Assembly: GCF_022808715.1 (NCBI RefSeq)
Contig: NZ_JAKZKX010000003.1
Coordinates: 62,001 to 126,000, forward strand
Length of the DNA: 64,000 nt
Direction of reading: 5' to 3'
Source of the DNA: Fundidesulfovibrio agrisoli
GTDB lineage: Bacteria; Desulfobacterota; Desulfovibrionia; Desulfovibrionales; Desulfovibrionaceae
This document shows, piece after piece, positions 18,080-28,148 of the stretch; position 1 is the first letter of the stretch; each line of letters opens with the position of its first letter. The translations under genes and the position numbers were made by a program. The notes beneath the pieces are model-generated. The model ran no database searches, was not told where the DNA came from, and was given only the letters and a program-made list of their open reading frames with translations.

Positions 18080-19741
18080 TTACAGTCTGACCAGCAGCGC
18101 GCCCAGCAGGGTCAAGAGCACGTTGGCCAGGGTGTAGGTGCCCGCGTAGCCCAGCGAGGGCAGCGTGCTGCGCGCCGCCTGGGTGACCACCTTGAGCCCC
18201 GGCGTGGAGGTCATGGCCCCGGCCATGGCTCCGAAGAGCAGGGCGTAGTTCATGCGCAGCACGAGCCGCCCGAAGGCCACCCCGCCGAACAGGCTCACCG
18301 CCGCGATGGCCGCGCCGCTTATCAGCAGCTCCGGCCCCATGGTCAAGAGGGCCTCCAGCACGCCCTGGCCCGCCTTGAGGCCCACGCAGGCCATGAAGAA
18401 CATAAGCCCGAGCTCCGAGATGATCCACCTGGCTGCCGGGGGCACCCGCCCGAACGTGGGCGAGATCGAGCGCGAATAGCCGAAGATCAGGCCCATCACC
18501 AGAAGCCCCCCGGCCTGCCCCAGCCCCACAGTCACGTCGCCCATCTTGAACTTCACCGCCCCCAGGCCCAGGCCCAGGGCCACGCCGATCACGAAGGCGA
18601 TCAGGTCCGTCTCGATGACGGTGCGCTCCACGAAGCCCAGGGCCTTGACCACCGCGTCCAGGCGGTGGCGCAGCCCGGCTACGGTGAGCAGGTCGCCCTT
18701 TTCCAGCACGATCTCGGGCCTGGGCGCGATGGGGATGTGCGAGCGCACCAGGCGCGTGGGCGTGCAGCCCTGGCGGGGGATCACCGTGAGCTCGCCCAGG
18801 CTGCGCCCGGCGGCGTCGTCGTTGGCGATGATGATGTCCACGGTGTCGATGGAGTCGGAGAGCAGATCCAGGTCGATGACCTCGGGGCCGATGCGCTCGG
18901 CCATGAGGGGCACTCGGTCCACCGGCACGGAGAGGGCCACCACGTCGCCCTCGGCCAGGGCCATGCCCGGCTCGGGCTGGAACACCGCGCCCTCGCGCTT
19001 CACGGCCTGGAGCACGCAGTGCCCGCCCCGGCAGAGCTCGGAGCTCTCGAAGGAGTGCCCGGCCACCTCGGCGCGGCGCACCTCGAAGGCGCGCAGCTGC
19101 GGCGGGGGTGAGGCCTGCTCCTGGGAGTCGAGCGTGTCCTCGCGGTAGCGCCGCTCGCGAGAGAGGGACATGGCCTCCTGGGCCAGATCCACCCGCAGGA
19201 GCATGGGCGCGTAGCGCATCAGGCCCAGCACGCTGAACAGGCCCACCAGGTAGGCCAGGGGGTAGGCCGAGCCCATGCGCACCAGGGCCGGGCCGGAGTT
19301 GGGGTCGGCCTGGCGCAGGGCCTCCTGCGCGGCGGCCAGCGTGGGGGAGCTGGTGAGCGTTCCCGCCATCAGGCCCGCAGCCGTGGGCGCGGAGAAGCCG
19401 AACACGTGCCCCAGGGCGTAGGCCGTGCCGGCGGCCAGCAGGCCCACGGTCACGGTGAGGGCCATGTAACGCGGCCCGTCGGCCAGGAAGATGTTGAAGA
19501 AGCGCGGCCCGGCTGTGATGCCGATGGAGTAGATGAACAGGATGAAGCCGATCTCCTGGACCATGGGCGGGGCCTGGAAGCCGTGGTGCCCGAAGACCAT
19601 GCCCGCCACCATGACCCCCACCGGGGCCGAGAGCTGGATGTGCCACAGCGATATCCGGCTCAGGCCGTAGCCGCAGGCCAGCACGGCGAAGAAGAGCAGC
19701 ATGGGCTGCTCCTGGAGGAGCGCGGCGAGGTCGATGATCAT
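18080..19741 (-). CDS. AspT/YidE family antiporter-like transporter with two TrkA_C domains
   Basis: A 553-residue protein with the duplicated AspT/YidE architecture. About five N-terminal helices come first (ending with MAGTLTSSPTLAAAQEAL). Then a cytosolic block (about 205-370) holds two TrkA_C/RCK-C-like domains, followed by about five helices with the second repeat motif GAMAGAMTSTPGLKVV. The family contains the aspartate:alanine exchanger AspT and many transporters of unknown substrate. An AGGAGAG precedes the ATG. It lies 24 bp after the large membrane protein gene on the same strand, so the two are probably co-transcribed. The substrate is not predictable. Confidence 0.88.
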   Translation of the reverse strand: MIIDLAALLQEQPMLLFFAVLACGYGLSRISLWHIQLSAPVGVMVAGMVFGHHGFQAPPMVQEIGFILFIYSIGITAGPRFFNIFLADGPRYMALTVTVGLLAAGTAYALGHVFGFSAPTAAGLMAGTLTSSPTLAAAQEALRQADPNSGPALVRMGSAYPLAYLVGLFSVLGLMRYAPMLLRVDLAQEAMSLSRERRYREDTLDSQEQASPPPQLRAFEVRRAEVAGHSFESSELCRGGHCVLQAVKREGAVFQPEPGMALAEGDVVALSVPVDRVPLMAERIGPEVIDLDLLSDSIDTVDIIIANDDAAGRSLGELTVIPRQGCTPTRLVRSHIPIAPRPEIVLEKGDLLTVAGLRHRLDAVVKALGFVERTVIETDLIAFVIGVALGLGLGAVKFKMGDVTVGLGQAGGLLVMGLIFGYSRSISPTFGRVPPAARWIISELGLMFFMACVGLKAGQGVLEALLTMGPELLISGAAIAAVSLFGGVAFGRLVLRMNYALLFGAMAGAMTSTPGLKVVTQAARSTLPSLGYAGTYTLANVLLTLLGALLVRL

Positions 19742-19765
19742 GATGCTCTCCTGCGGGCGGGCGCG

Positions 19766-22700
19766 TCAGGCCTGCCGGGCGGCCTTGTCCTGCGCGCCGA
19801 TGGTCTGTTCCTGGGCATGCGCGCCCGCCGGGTCCAGGCGCTGGGCCAGGCGTTGCACGGCGTCCAGGTAGCCGTCGGCGTATTCCAGGTAGAAGGCCAG
19901 GCCCTTGGAGAAGTTCTTGCCCAACAGCCCGTCCAGGAACAACTGGCTGATCTCCCGCTTGCACAGCAGCACATAGTGGGAGGAGATGAATATCCTCCTG
20001 GTCTGCGGGTCAAGCTCCCTCAGGGTTCGGGCCAAGGCCCCGCGCGCCCGGGGCTGGTACATCCAGAAATACAGGAAGTCCAAGGAGTTGACGATGATGG
20101 CATTGGCCAGCTCGGGCTGGTCCCGGATGAGCTCCTCCACGAAGCGCTTGGGGTCTGCCAGCAGCTGGAGCACGTCCCGCCGGGGGTAGAGCACCTCCAG
20201 GCGTTCATGCACCGCCATCACCTGGCGCAGCTTGGAGGAGTAGTCGCGCAGGCGCTGGAGCATGTTGTTGCCCCGGTCGGCCAGGCCCTCGATCACGGCG
20301 GCCACGCTGTCCGAGGCCAGCTTGGAGATCACCGCCGCCCACTGCTGCAGGATGGCCGCCACGGCCGGCTCCCCGGCCAGGGTCAGCAGCCAGCCCACCG
20401 TGGCGCTGAAGAGCATGGCCAGGGGGATGGAGAGGACGCTTCGCAGCAGGTTCCAGAACGCGGCCGAGCGGGGCAGGCCCCTGAACAGGTTGTGCGTGCA
20501 GATGTAGCTGCCGTTGACGAAGGCCATGATGGCGTAGACCGCCGTGGGGTTGGTGCCCACGGTGATGCCGAAGGTGTCCTCCAGAAGGAGCGTCTTCACG
20601 AAGAAGTCCAGCAGCGGCACTGAGAAGCCGGTGTAGAACAGGGAGTCGGAGAGCCTGCTCCAGCTCACGTAGTCGTTCCATTTGAGCAGGGGCGTGCGCG
20701 AAAGCCCGCCGCCCCCCAGCACGGACTGGATCACGTTGCGCACCCCGGTGATGCCGAACCAGATCAGGGCTCCGAAATACTTGAGCAGCCACCAGTCCTT
20801 CGTGAACAGGAAGGCCAGGAACGCGGGGATGAAGCCGCAGAGCACCTTGAGCACGTTCTTGAGGCTGTTGTTCAGGTAGGCCGGGCCGGGCATCCCGCGC
20901 CGGGCGGACTCCCGCCGGGGGGTGAGGCTCAGGTTGTTGCCGCAGTCCTTCTTGGTGCCGCCCAGGATGGAGATGTTGCTTTCGCCCCGCTCCACGGGGT
21001 GGAAGTCGCGGTAGCGGAACTCCCGCTGCGCCATGTAGCCCAGGAAGCGCAGGGACTCGCGCCTGCGGGCCAGGGCGTAGAGCGCGTTCAGCCAGGGGTG
21101 CGAGCTTTCGCGCGGCGCGAACACCAGGTGCGGCTCAATGGTCATGCCCACGGTCATGACCCGGCCCGTGGAGTGCTTGCCGCGGCGCAGTTCGGCCTGG
21201 GCCGAGGGGGGCAATGTCTGGTCCGCCACCAGGCCCATGCCGAAGCCCCGGCAGGACTGCCCGGTGGAGTCCGTGCCGATGGAGGTGCGCAGGGGCCTCC
21301 TGCGGTAGTTGGAGTGGAAGGCCGAGACGGTCTCCAGGATGCGCCAGAGGTTCGCGGCCGTGGCGGCGGCTTCGGGCGAGCCCTCGGCCTCCAGGGCGCC
21401 GAGCCTGGCCATGATCCAGTGCTTGAGCGCGACGGCGCTGGGGCTGTTGATGACCTGGAACAGGTTGGCGATGCCCGGGGCGTCCTCCACGAGGCCCAGG
21501 GTCACGTTCTTGAGGTTCACCACCTCCAGGTGGGTGATGCGCCCGCCGCAATCCGCCAGGATCTCCAGCACGGAGTCGGGGCTCAGGCCGCAGAGGTTCA
21601 GGATGAAGCGGTTGCCCACGCGCAGCGCCCCCACGGCGTCCAGCAGGCTCACGGGCGTGTGCAGGGGGCAGTATATGGCCGGGTGTTCGCACTCGCCGTT
21701 CTCGTGGCGCAGGGGGGAGACGAGCTGCTCCAGGTAGTCGTCCGTGACGGCTTCGGCGTCCAGGACGTTCATCTCCTCCACGAGGGACTCGATGTGGCGC
21801 TTCTCCTCGGCGTCGGCCGAGGCGTACTCGGCCTGAAGCTCCTCCACGCGCCTGCGCAGGTGCGGCAGCAGGGCGGAGTGCGCGTACTTGCCTAGGTGGT
21901 CCAGCGAGGGCTGGCCCGCACCCACGGAGGCGAAGAACCCTTCCACGTCCAGGGGCTGCATGGCGAGGCCGAAATAGGCGTTGAAGTCCGGCAGGACCGA
22001 CTCGTTGAACTCGCGCAGCACGCCCAGCAGCTGCTCCTGCTGCAGGAGCGAGAGCTGCCGCCCCTGCTGCATGAAGGCCTCGATGTCGGGCTCGCGCAGG
22101 AAGTCGACGAACTCGCCCGGCCCCGCGAAGCCGCGCGGCACCCAGATGATCTTGGCCTGGCGGGAGCCGTGCCGGGTGTTGAACTCGATGCCCACGCGCA
22201 CGGTGATGCCCATGACCTCGGCTGCGGCCAGCAGCTCCTCGGCCACGTCGGGCTGCACGAAGTTGTAGTAGATCACCGTGAGGTGCCGGATGCCCTTGAT
22301 CCAGGCGTCCATGATGAGGTGCGTGGCGGACTTGCGGCCCTTGGTGTTGGCGTCGTGGACGTGGTTGTCGAAGCAGAGCTGCACCCAGTCCTCGGGCATG
22401 AGCAGCAGGTGGTAGCGCTTGAGCAGCCGGGCGATGATGCGGGCCTTGCCCGTGGCGGCCATGCGGAAGTCGTGGGCCAGTTCGAGCTGGCGCTGGGGGT
22501 CGCGCTCGCGCACCAGCTCCTTCATGACCTGCATGAGCACGCGGGCGGTGTTGCGGCGCAGGTAGGTCACGGAGGCGTTCATCACCTCGTCGTGCAGGGC
22601 GCGCAGGGCCACGATGCGGTCGTGCGCCTTGCCGATCTCCAGCGAGCCCAGCAGGTTGGCCGCGGCGTAGGCCATGCGCAAGGCCTGGGAGGCCGCCAGC

Positions 22701-22855
22701 TCCTTGATGCCCCGTGGGTGCAGGTAGTGGGTGAGCAGGTGCTTGAAGCCGGAGTAGGCCTCGCGGCCCAGCACGTCGGCCACGATGCCCAGCAGGGCAT
22801 AGTCTTTCTTGTCGAAGAGGAGCCGGCCGCCGATGCGGCTCATGTTTGAGTCCAT
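19766..22855 (-). CDS. large unknown membrane protein with PHP-like motifs
   Basis: A 1029-residue protein of no family I can name. The first 150 residues are helical. Residues 160-226 resemble a PHP metallo-hydrolase start: FDNHVHD (Asp163, His165, His167), a KGIRHLTVIYYN strand, then AAEVMGITVRVGIEF. A later SIGTDSTG (525-532) resembles a second metal-site strand. The middle has CPLHTP and ILNLCGLSPDS. From about 667 come membrane helices (roughly 667-705, 770-790, 805-828), then a helical C-terminus to 1029. No signal peptide. AGGAA lies before the ATG. Its partner is the AspT/YidE-like transporter just downstream. The PHP assignment is inference from motif order only. Confidence 0.8.
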   Translation of the reverse strand: MDSNMSRIGGRLLFDKKDYALLGIVADVLGREAYSGFKHLLTHYLHPRGIKELAASQALRMAYAAANLLGSLEIGKAHDRIVALRALHDEVMNASVTYLRRNTARVLMQVMKELVRERDPQRQLELAHDFRMAATGKARIIARLLKRYHLLLMPEDWVQLCFDNHVHDANTKGRKSATHLIMDAWIKGIRHLTVIYYNFVQPDVAEELLAAAEVMGITVRVGIEFNTRHGSRQAKIIWVPRGFAGPGEFVDFLREPDIEAFMQQGRQLSLLQQEQLLGVLREFNESVLPDFNAYFGLAMQPLDVEGFFASVGAGQPSLDHLGKYAHSALLPHLRRRVEELQAEYASADAEEKRHIESLVEEMNVLDAEAVTDDYLEQLVSPLRHENGECEHPAIYCPLHTPVSLLDAVGALRVGNRFILNLCGLSPDSVLEILADCGGRITHLEVVNLKNVTLGLVEDAPGIANLFQVINSPSAVALKHWIMARLGALEAEGSPEAAATAANLWRILETVSAFHSNYRRRPLRTSIGTDSTGQSCRGFGMGLVADQTLPPSAQAELRRGKHSTGRVMTVGMTIEPHLVFAPRESSHPWLNALYALARRRESLRFLGYMAQREFRYRDFHPVERGESNISILGGTKKDCGNNLSLTPRRESARRGMPGPAYLNNSLKNVLKVLCGFIPAFLAFLFTKDWWLLKYFGALIWFGITGVRNVIQSVLGGGGLSRTPLLKWNDYVSWSRLSDSLFYTGFSVPLLDFFVKTLLLEDTFGITVGTNPTAVYAIMAFVNGSYICTHNLFRGLPRSAAFWNLLRSVLSIPLAMLFSATVGWLLTLAGEPAVAAILQQWAAVISKLASDSVAAVIEGLADRGNNMLQRLRDYSSKLRQVMAVHERLEVLYPRRDVLQLLADPKRFVEELIRDQPELANAIIVNSLDFLYFWMYQPRARGALARTLRELDPQTRRIFISSHYVLLCKREISQLFLDGLLGKNFSKGLAFYLEYADGYLDAVQRLAQRLDPAGAHAQEQTIGAQDKAARQA

Positions 22856-23199
22856 GCGTTCCTTTCCGGCCGACTGTTGGGGCTAACGTGCCGATATCGC
22901 GTTCAATCAACGCAAGCGGCCCGCTTGTCAAGCGGAGGCGGGCGCAAGAGGCGGCCCTTGGGCTTGCCTTGGCGGGCCGTTCCCCCGACATGGGAAATTA
23001 ATGCGAACGACTTCCAAATGTTACGAATGGGGCGGGAGCGAGGCCCAGCGCGGCCCGGAGTGGTTCGGCTCCGGGTATTCGAAGCCTGGCTCACGATGGA
23101 AGTGTTTGCCTGCGTATGCTGCTTCAGGCATAGGGGAGACGGAATCCGAACGGCCCGTCCCGGAAAGCGGCGCCGACTACATCGCCTGGAGGAAACGGC
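22856..23199. other. intergenic region between divergent genes (344 bp)
   Basis: Carries the promoters of the PHP-like gene (minus) and the GAF-GAPDH pair (plus). AT content rises near 22995-23035. I see no confident promoter hexamers, RNA or repeat here. Confidence 0.4.
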
Positions 23200-23763
23200 A
23201 TGAGCGAAAAGGAATGCACATTCTACCGCACGCTGTACGAAGTGGCCAAGGTCATCAACTCCAGCCTGGAGCCGGCCACGGTGCTCGCGGGCATCGTGGA
23301 GCAGACCGCCAAGGCCCTGGAGGCCAAGGCCTGCACCATCCGCCTGCTGGACCGCAAGGGCCTGACCCTGCTGGCCAGCGCTGCCTGGGGCCTCTCGGCG
23401 GGCTACCTGCGCAAGGGGCCCATCGAGGTGGCCAAGAGCGGCCTCGACCAGGAGGTCCTGGCGGGCAGGCCCGTCCAGGTCAAGGACGTGCGCAGCGACA
23501 CCCGCTTCCAGTACCCGGAGGCCGCCCGCAAGGAGGACATCGCCTCCGTGCTGGTGCTGCCGCTCACCGTGGGGGCCAAGCCCATCGGCGTGATGCGCGT
23601 CTATTCCAACACAGTGCGCGACTTCACCCCCGTCGAGGTGGATTTCGCCTCGGCCATCGCCAACCTGAGCGCCATCGCCATCGAGAACGCCAGGCTGCAC
23701 CAGGCCCTCAAGACCGACTACGAGCTCCTGGCCGAAACCACCTACGCCATCCACGACCTGTAA
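23200..23763 (+). CDS. GAF domain protein
   Basis: A 187-residue protein that is almost entirely one GAF domain: an N-terminal helix ([44 protein letters not shown]), the [16 protein letters not shown] turn, [21 protein letters not shown] and the last helix. There is no output domain. Ribosome site GGAGG lies before the ATG. The gap to the GAPDH gene is only 11 bp, so it may be a regulatory or ligand-sensing partner for that enzyme or its expression. The ligand is unknown. Confidence 0.87.
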   Translation: MSEKECTFYRTLYEVAKVINSSLEPATVLAGIVEQTAKALEAKACTIRLLDRKGLTLLASAAWGLSAGYLRKGPIEVAKSGLDQEVLAGRPVQVKDVRSDTRFQYPEAARKEDIASVLVLPLTVGAKPIGVMRVYSNTVRDFTPVEVDFASAIANLSAIAIENARLHQALKTDYELLAETTYAIHDL

Positions 23764-23774
23764 GGGGGCCGACC

Positions 23775-24791
<1,017 letters not shown>

Positions 24792-24828
24792 GCCTCTCCC
24801 GCAGCGAGCTCACCGCCCCGGCGGCATC

Positions 24829-24865
24829 GGCCGCCCCTCCAAGACGGAGGGGCGGCCTTCTTTTT
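24829..24865 (+). terminator. intrinsic terminator after gap
   Basis: A perfect 12-bp stem (24829-24840 with 24846-24857), a five-base loop, and then TTCTTTTT. Confidence 0.93.
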
Positions 24866-25329
24866 GCGGCGCCCCCCATGTCCAGGCAGGGGATGGGTCG
24901 TTTTGACCCAACAGTCACGAAGATGTGTCGGATGGGAACATTTTTAAAATCATGCTGATATCATTGGACTAATGGCCAAACTGCCTCCAGTGCTGGCCCG
25001 CTGTCGGGCCCTGCCCCCTCGCCCCGGTGGCGCAGGGCGGACCCGGATTGAGAAGCTATGCGTACCGCCTTGATTCAATATGTTGAAATGACGTCCATAA
25101 TTAATTGGTCCGATAGTTGCTCTTTAGAATGCACCGCTGGAGTTGGGCAAAGCATGGTGCGTCCAGAGGCCAGGGCGTGCGCAGGCATGACTCTTATATC
25201 TAACGGTTCTTTGGCGGTAACGAGTGACAATCGAAAATGACTATTATCTCGTGACTGACAGTTTGCACGGAAGGATGCGCCACGCTGTTGTGGGCGTCCT
25301 GAAGAAATCAAACCAAAAGGAGTGCGCGT
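24866..25329. other. AT-richer intergenic region (464 bp)
   Basis: Between the gap terminator and the small gene at 25330. It holds a 6-bp hairpin, TGGGTC-GTTTT-GACCCA (24894-24910), and a possible -24/-12 promoter at 25105-25121. Frames on either strand are short and lack ribosome sites. Confidence 0.45.
25105..25121 (+). promoter_or_regulatory. candidate sigma54 (-24/-12) promoter
   Basis: TTGGTCCG-ATAG-TTGCT has the invariant GG (25107-25108) and GC (25119-25120) exactly 10 bp apart. It fits TTGGCACG-N4-TTGCT at all but two positions. It points toward the small gene at 25330 and would give a leader of about 200 nt. Confidence 0.45.
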
Positions 25330-25563
25330 ATGGACGTTCCAAGCATGTCACGCCCGCAATGGACTGATCTCGTAACGGGGAAGAAAACCTATCAGCTCAA
25401 GTTTCTTGCGGCGAAAATCCTGCTGGGCAGACTCGTGCATTCAGTAAAAGAGAATCCGACTCCCGCAAACATCAAGTCATGCATCGAGCAGGTGTACAAC
25501 GTCTACGCCAAGAACGCCGGTTCTCCGTCCGTGCAGGAAGATTTAACCACCATTTTTGGATAG
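25330..25563 (+). CDS. small protein of unknown function (77 aa)
   Basis: A 77-residue soluble protein, preceded by AAAAGGAG at normal spacing. The middle is helical and basic (KKTYQLKFLAAKILLGRLVHSVKEN), followed by a short acidic helix. One Cys is present. No family is recognised. It ends nine bases before the next gene, so the two form one transcription unit. Its base composition is less GC-rich than its neighbours. Confidence 0.7.
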   Translation: MDVPSMSRPQWTDLVTGKKTYQLKFLAAKILLGRLVHSVKENPTPANIKSCIEQVYNVYAKNAGSPSVQEDLTTIFG

Positions 25564-25572
25564 GGGGCAGCC

Positions 25573-26574
25573 ATGATACAAGACATCATGACCGTGGCGG
25601 AGACCGCGAAGCTCATCGAGGCGGGGAACGTGCTGCTCCTGGCGGGCGACGAGGCCGTGCTGCGCCAGCTCCCCAAAGGCAACTGGATCGGCGGGACCAT
25701 CCCGTACTTCATCTCCCACGCCGAGGGCGGGCTGGCCACGCGCGACCGCATCTTCGTCACGGACGTCACCGGCGTGGCGCAGAGCGTCGAGATCGTGGAG
25801 CGCGACGCCAACGGCTTGGCCAAGGTCTACGCCGAGGGGCCGCAGGAAGGCTTCAGCGTGGTCATCATCCCGGCCTTGAGCAAGGCCCACCTGTCCTTCG
25901 CGCTCAACGCCCCCAACTACAAGGATTTCGGCGTGCGCCCGCTCATCGGCTGGATCTCGGGCGTGCACCTGGACGATCTGGGCAAGGTGACGCCCAAGGT
26001 CTTCAACGGCGTGACCGGCAACGCGCTGGAGGAGGGGGCCGTGGTGCTCCAGGCCACCCTCAAACCCGGCAAGGTGGCCGAGGTGGGCATCGTCAACCTG
26101 TTCGAGCAGGGCGGGGGCGACATCCTGACCTTCCCGGCGGACGGGTTCTCGGCCAAGGAAGTGCTGGTCAACGGCGAGAAGCGCAACTTCGCGGCCTACA
26201 TCGTGAAGAACAAGCTGGATACCAGGCTGCCCCTGGTGGCGGACTATTACGGAGCCCTGGTGAACATCAGCTTCCAGGGCATCGACGAGGTGGAGGGCGA
26301 GGTGAAGTTCTACGCCCCCGTGTTCACCGGCATCCGCTACAAGCACGCCAAGCCCGTGGCCGACTACGGCGAGGCCTTCAAGGCCTGCCTGGAGAACAAG
26401 TGCCAGCTCTCCGAGGACAGGGTGGTGTTCTCCTGCAACTGCATCCTGAACTACCTCTACTCTGGTCTGGAGGGCAAGAAGACGGACCCCTTCGTGGGCC
26501 CCATCACCTTCGGCGAGATCGCCTACCAGTTGCTCAACCAGACCCTGGTCTACCTCGAGGTGCACGACGTCTGA
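25573..26574 (+). CDS. unknown protein, possibly FIST-like
   Basis: A 333-residue soluble protein without signal peptide or membrane helix. Features include IGGTIPYFIS near residue 40, GVAQSVEIVE, a GDILTFPADGFSAKEVLVNG segment and a C-terminal DRVVFSCNCILNYLYSGLEG followed by FGEIAYQLLNQTLVYLEV. The last part resembles the C-terminal end of FIST domains (small-ligand sensors), where a Cys-containing strand is followed by a short FGEI-type turn. I hold this assignment weakly. It is co-transcribed with the 77-residue gene and ends before two hairpins, one of them a terminator. Confidence 0.75.
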   Translation: MIQDIMTVAETAKLIEAGNVLLLAGDEAVLRQLPKGNWIGGTIPYFISHAEGGLATRDRIFVTDVTGVAQSVEIVERDANGLAKVYAEGPQEGFSVVIIPALSKAHLSFALNAPNYKDFGVRPLIGWISGVHLDDLGKVTPKVFNGVTGNALEEGAVVLQATLKPGKVAEVGIVNLFEQGGGDILTFPADGFSAKEVLVNGEKRNFAAYIVKNKLDTRLPLVADYYGALVNISFQGIDEVEGEVKFYAPVFTGIRYKHAKPVADYGEAFKACLENKCQLSEDRVVFSCNCILNYLYSGLEGKKTDPFVGPITFGEIAYQLLNQTLVYLEVHDV

Positions 26575-26674
26575 TCCGTGCGCGCACGGAGCAAGCGCTC
26601 GGAGGGTCCGGCCCGCCAGGGGGCCGGGCCCGCTCGGGCGGGAATCTGCCGGGAAGGGCGGGGTGTGGTGGCCC

Positions 26675-26706
26675 CGCCCCGGCGTCTGAGACGAGACGCC
26701 GGGGCG
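26675..26706 (+). terminator. GC-rich hairpin downstream of the FIST-like gene
   Basis: A perfect 13-bp stem (26675-26687 with 26694-26706) with a six-base loop and no T-run. It probably aids the terminator that follows or protects the mRNA 3' end. Confidence 0.5.
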
Positions 26707-26728
26707 GCCAATGCCCTCCGGAAACGAA

Positions 26729-26764
26729 ACGGGGCGGCATTGCGCCGCCCCGTCTTGTTTTTTT
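26729..26764 (+). terminator. intrinsic terminator
   Basis: A perfect 10-bp stem (26729-26738 with 26744-26753), loop ATTGC, and then CTTG plus seven T. It ends the unit at 25330-26574 and sits between convergent genes. Confidence 0.9.
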
Positions 26765-26804
26765 GGGGAGTGTTCCCGGCCGCCGGGCCGGTCAGGGAGC
26801 CGCG

Positions 26805-27890
26805 CTAGGCTTCCGCCGGGGAGTCGGAGGTCTCGCCTGTCGTCAGCTCGTGCATGAGTTCGGCCACGGAGACGATCTTGTTTACGCGCCAGGCGTTGGC
26901 CCCGCAGAAGGCGAAGCCCGCCCTAAAGTTGCCGCGCTGGGCGCTGATGAGCGCCAGGCTGATGCAGTAGGGCGCCTGTTCGACCCCGCATGAGGCCATG
27001 CACTTGCAATAACAGGAGATGGGCGCGGTGTGCCCCTCGCTGACGTTGCGCAGGAAGGGGCTGACGATGGCCCGGCCGGGCAGGCCCAGGGGGCTGTCGA
27101 TGATCTGTATGTCGTCCTGGGTAGAGTCCACGTAGGCCCGCTTGAAGCGCAGGTCCGCGTCGCACTCGTGAGTGGCCACGAAGCGGGTGCCGAGCTGCAC
27201 GCCCGAGGCCCCGATGGCCAGCATGTCCAGGATGTCCTGGTGGGTGTAGATGCCGCCCGCGGCGATCACGGGCACGTCGCGCCCGTGGGTCTCCTTGAGC
27301 TTCTTGGCGACCTCCACCACGTCCTTCACCAGCACCTCAAGGCGCGATTCGGGGGCGTCCAGAGCGCTTCGCTTGAAGCCCAGGTGGCCGCCCGCCAGGG
27401 GGCCCTCCACCACGAAGGCGTCGGGCACGCGGTTGTAACGCGTGATCCACATGCGGGCCAGGAGCTCGGCCGCGCGCCCTGAGGAGACCACCGGGATCAG
27501 CTTGGTCTTCTGCCCCGGCTTCACCAGCCCGGGCAGGGTGCGGGGCAGGCCGCCGCCGGAGATGATGAGGTCCACGCCCTCGTCCATGGCGCAGGAGGCC
27601 ATGGCCTCGAAGTCCGTGAGGGATGCCAGGATGTTCACGCCGATGACGCCGGTCGTGAGCTCGCGGGCGCGGCGTATCTCGCGGCGCAGGGCCCGAAGGT
27701 TCGCTTCGGTGTGGTTGGTGCGGACGTCGGGCTCCTTGAAGCCGATCATGGCCGCGGAAATGACCCCCACGCCGCCCTCGGCCGCAACGGCTGCGGCGAG
27801 GCCCGACAAGGAAATGCCTACCCCCATGCCTCCCTGGATGATGGGCACGGGGATGTGGAGATCGTCAATGTAAAAACCGGGAAGGCTCAT
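26805..27890 (-). CDS. nitronate monooxygenase / FabK-like FMN enzyme
   Basis: A 361-residue TIM-barrel flavoprotein: PIIQGGMGVGISLSGLAAAVAAEGGVGVIS, VGVNILASL-type strand, ISGGGLPRTLP, FVVEGPLAGGHLG, VIAAGGIYTHQDILDMLAIGASGVQLGTRF. These place it in the nitronate monooxygenase/2-nitropropane dioxygenase family, which also includes enoyl-ACP reductase FabK. The C-terminal part adds a Cys-rich segment (CYCKCMASC plus further Cys), which ordinary family members lack and which could bind a metal or an Fe-S cluster. The start at 27890 follows AGGA; an in-frame ATG 21 bases upstream is less well placed. The true substrate is unknown. Confidence 0.87.
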   Translation of the reverse strand: MSLPGFYIDDLHIPVPIIQGGMGVGISLSGLAAAVAAEGGVGVISAAMIGFKEPDVRTNHTEANLRALRREIRRARELTTGVIGVNILASLTDFEAMASCAMDEGVDLIISGGGLPRTLPGLVKPGQKTKLIPVVSSGRAAELLARMWITRYNRVPDAFVVEGPLAGGHLGFKRSALDAPESRLEVLVKDVVEVAKKLKETHGRDVPVIAAGGIYTHQDILDMLAIGASGVQLGTRFVATHECDADLRFKRAYVDSTQDDIQIIDSPLGLPGRAIVSPFLRNVSEGHTAPISCYCKCMASCGVEQAPYCISLALISAQRGNFRAGFAFCGANAWRVNKIVSVAELMHELTTGETSDSPAEA

Positions 27891-28132
27891 ATGCGGTCCT
27901 GTCAGAGACACTGCCGGAGGCAGGATCGAGCGAGCGCCTAGCGCCGATGGTTAGGAGTTTCTTTCAAAGTGAACCCGAGTCGGGATATGTCAAGAAACGG
28001 TTTTTGTCATGCGCTATTAGGGCCTCTTGGCCGCCCGGAAGACGGATTAGGCTGAAATATTTCGTGAAGCGGGCTGTTTCCGGGCGGGCGGGCAGGGTGT
28101 GCCGCCCGGCTGACGGAAACTGGTGCGGTATC

Positions 28133-28148
28133 TGTCGCGGGGGCGACA
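28133..28148. promoter_or_regulatory. CooA-type binding site A (perfect)
   Basis: TGTCG-CGGGGG-CGACA has perfect 5-bp arms. Spacing and arms match the CooA operator known from Rhodospirillum rubrum (TGTCA-N6-CGACA). It abuts site B. Confidence 0.75.

Noticed and set aside
18018-19964. A 648-codon minus-strand frame over the AspT/YidE-like gene
   Set aside because: Arg/Pro/Gly-rich translation without motifs; the alternative frame gives a clean two-repeat transporter.
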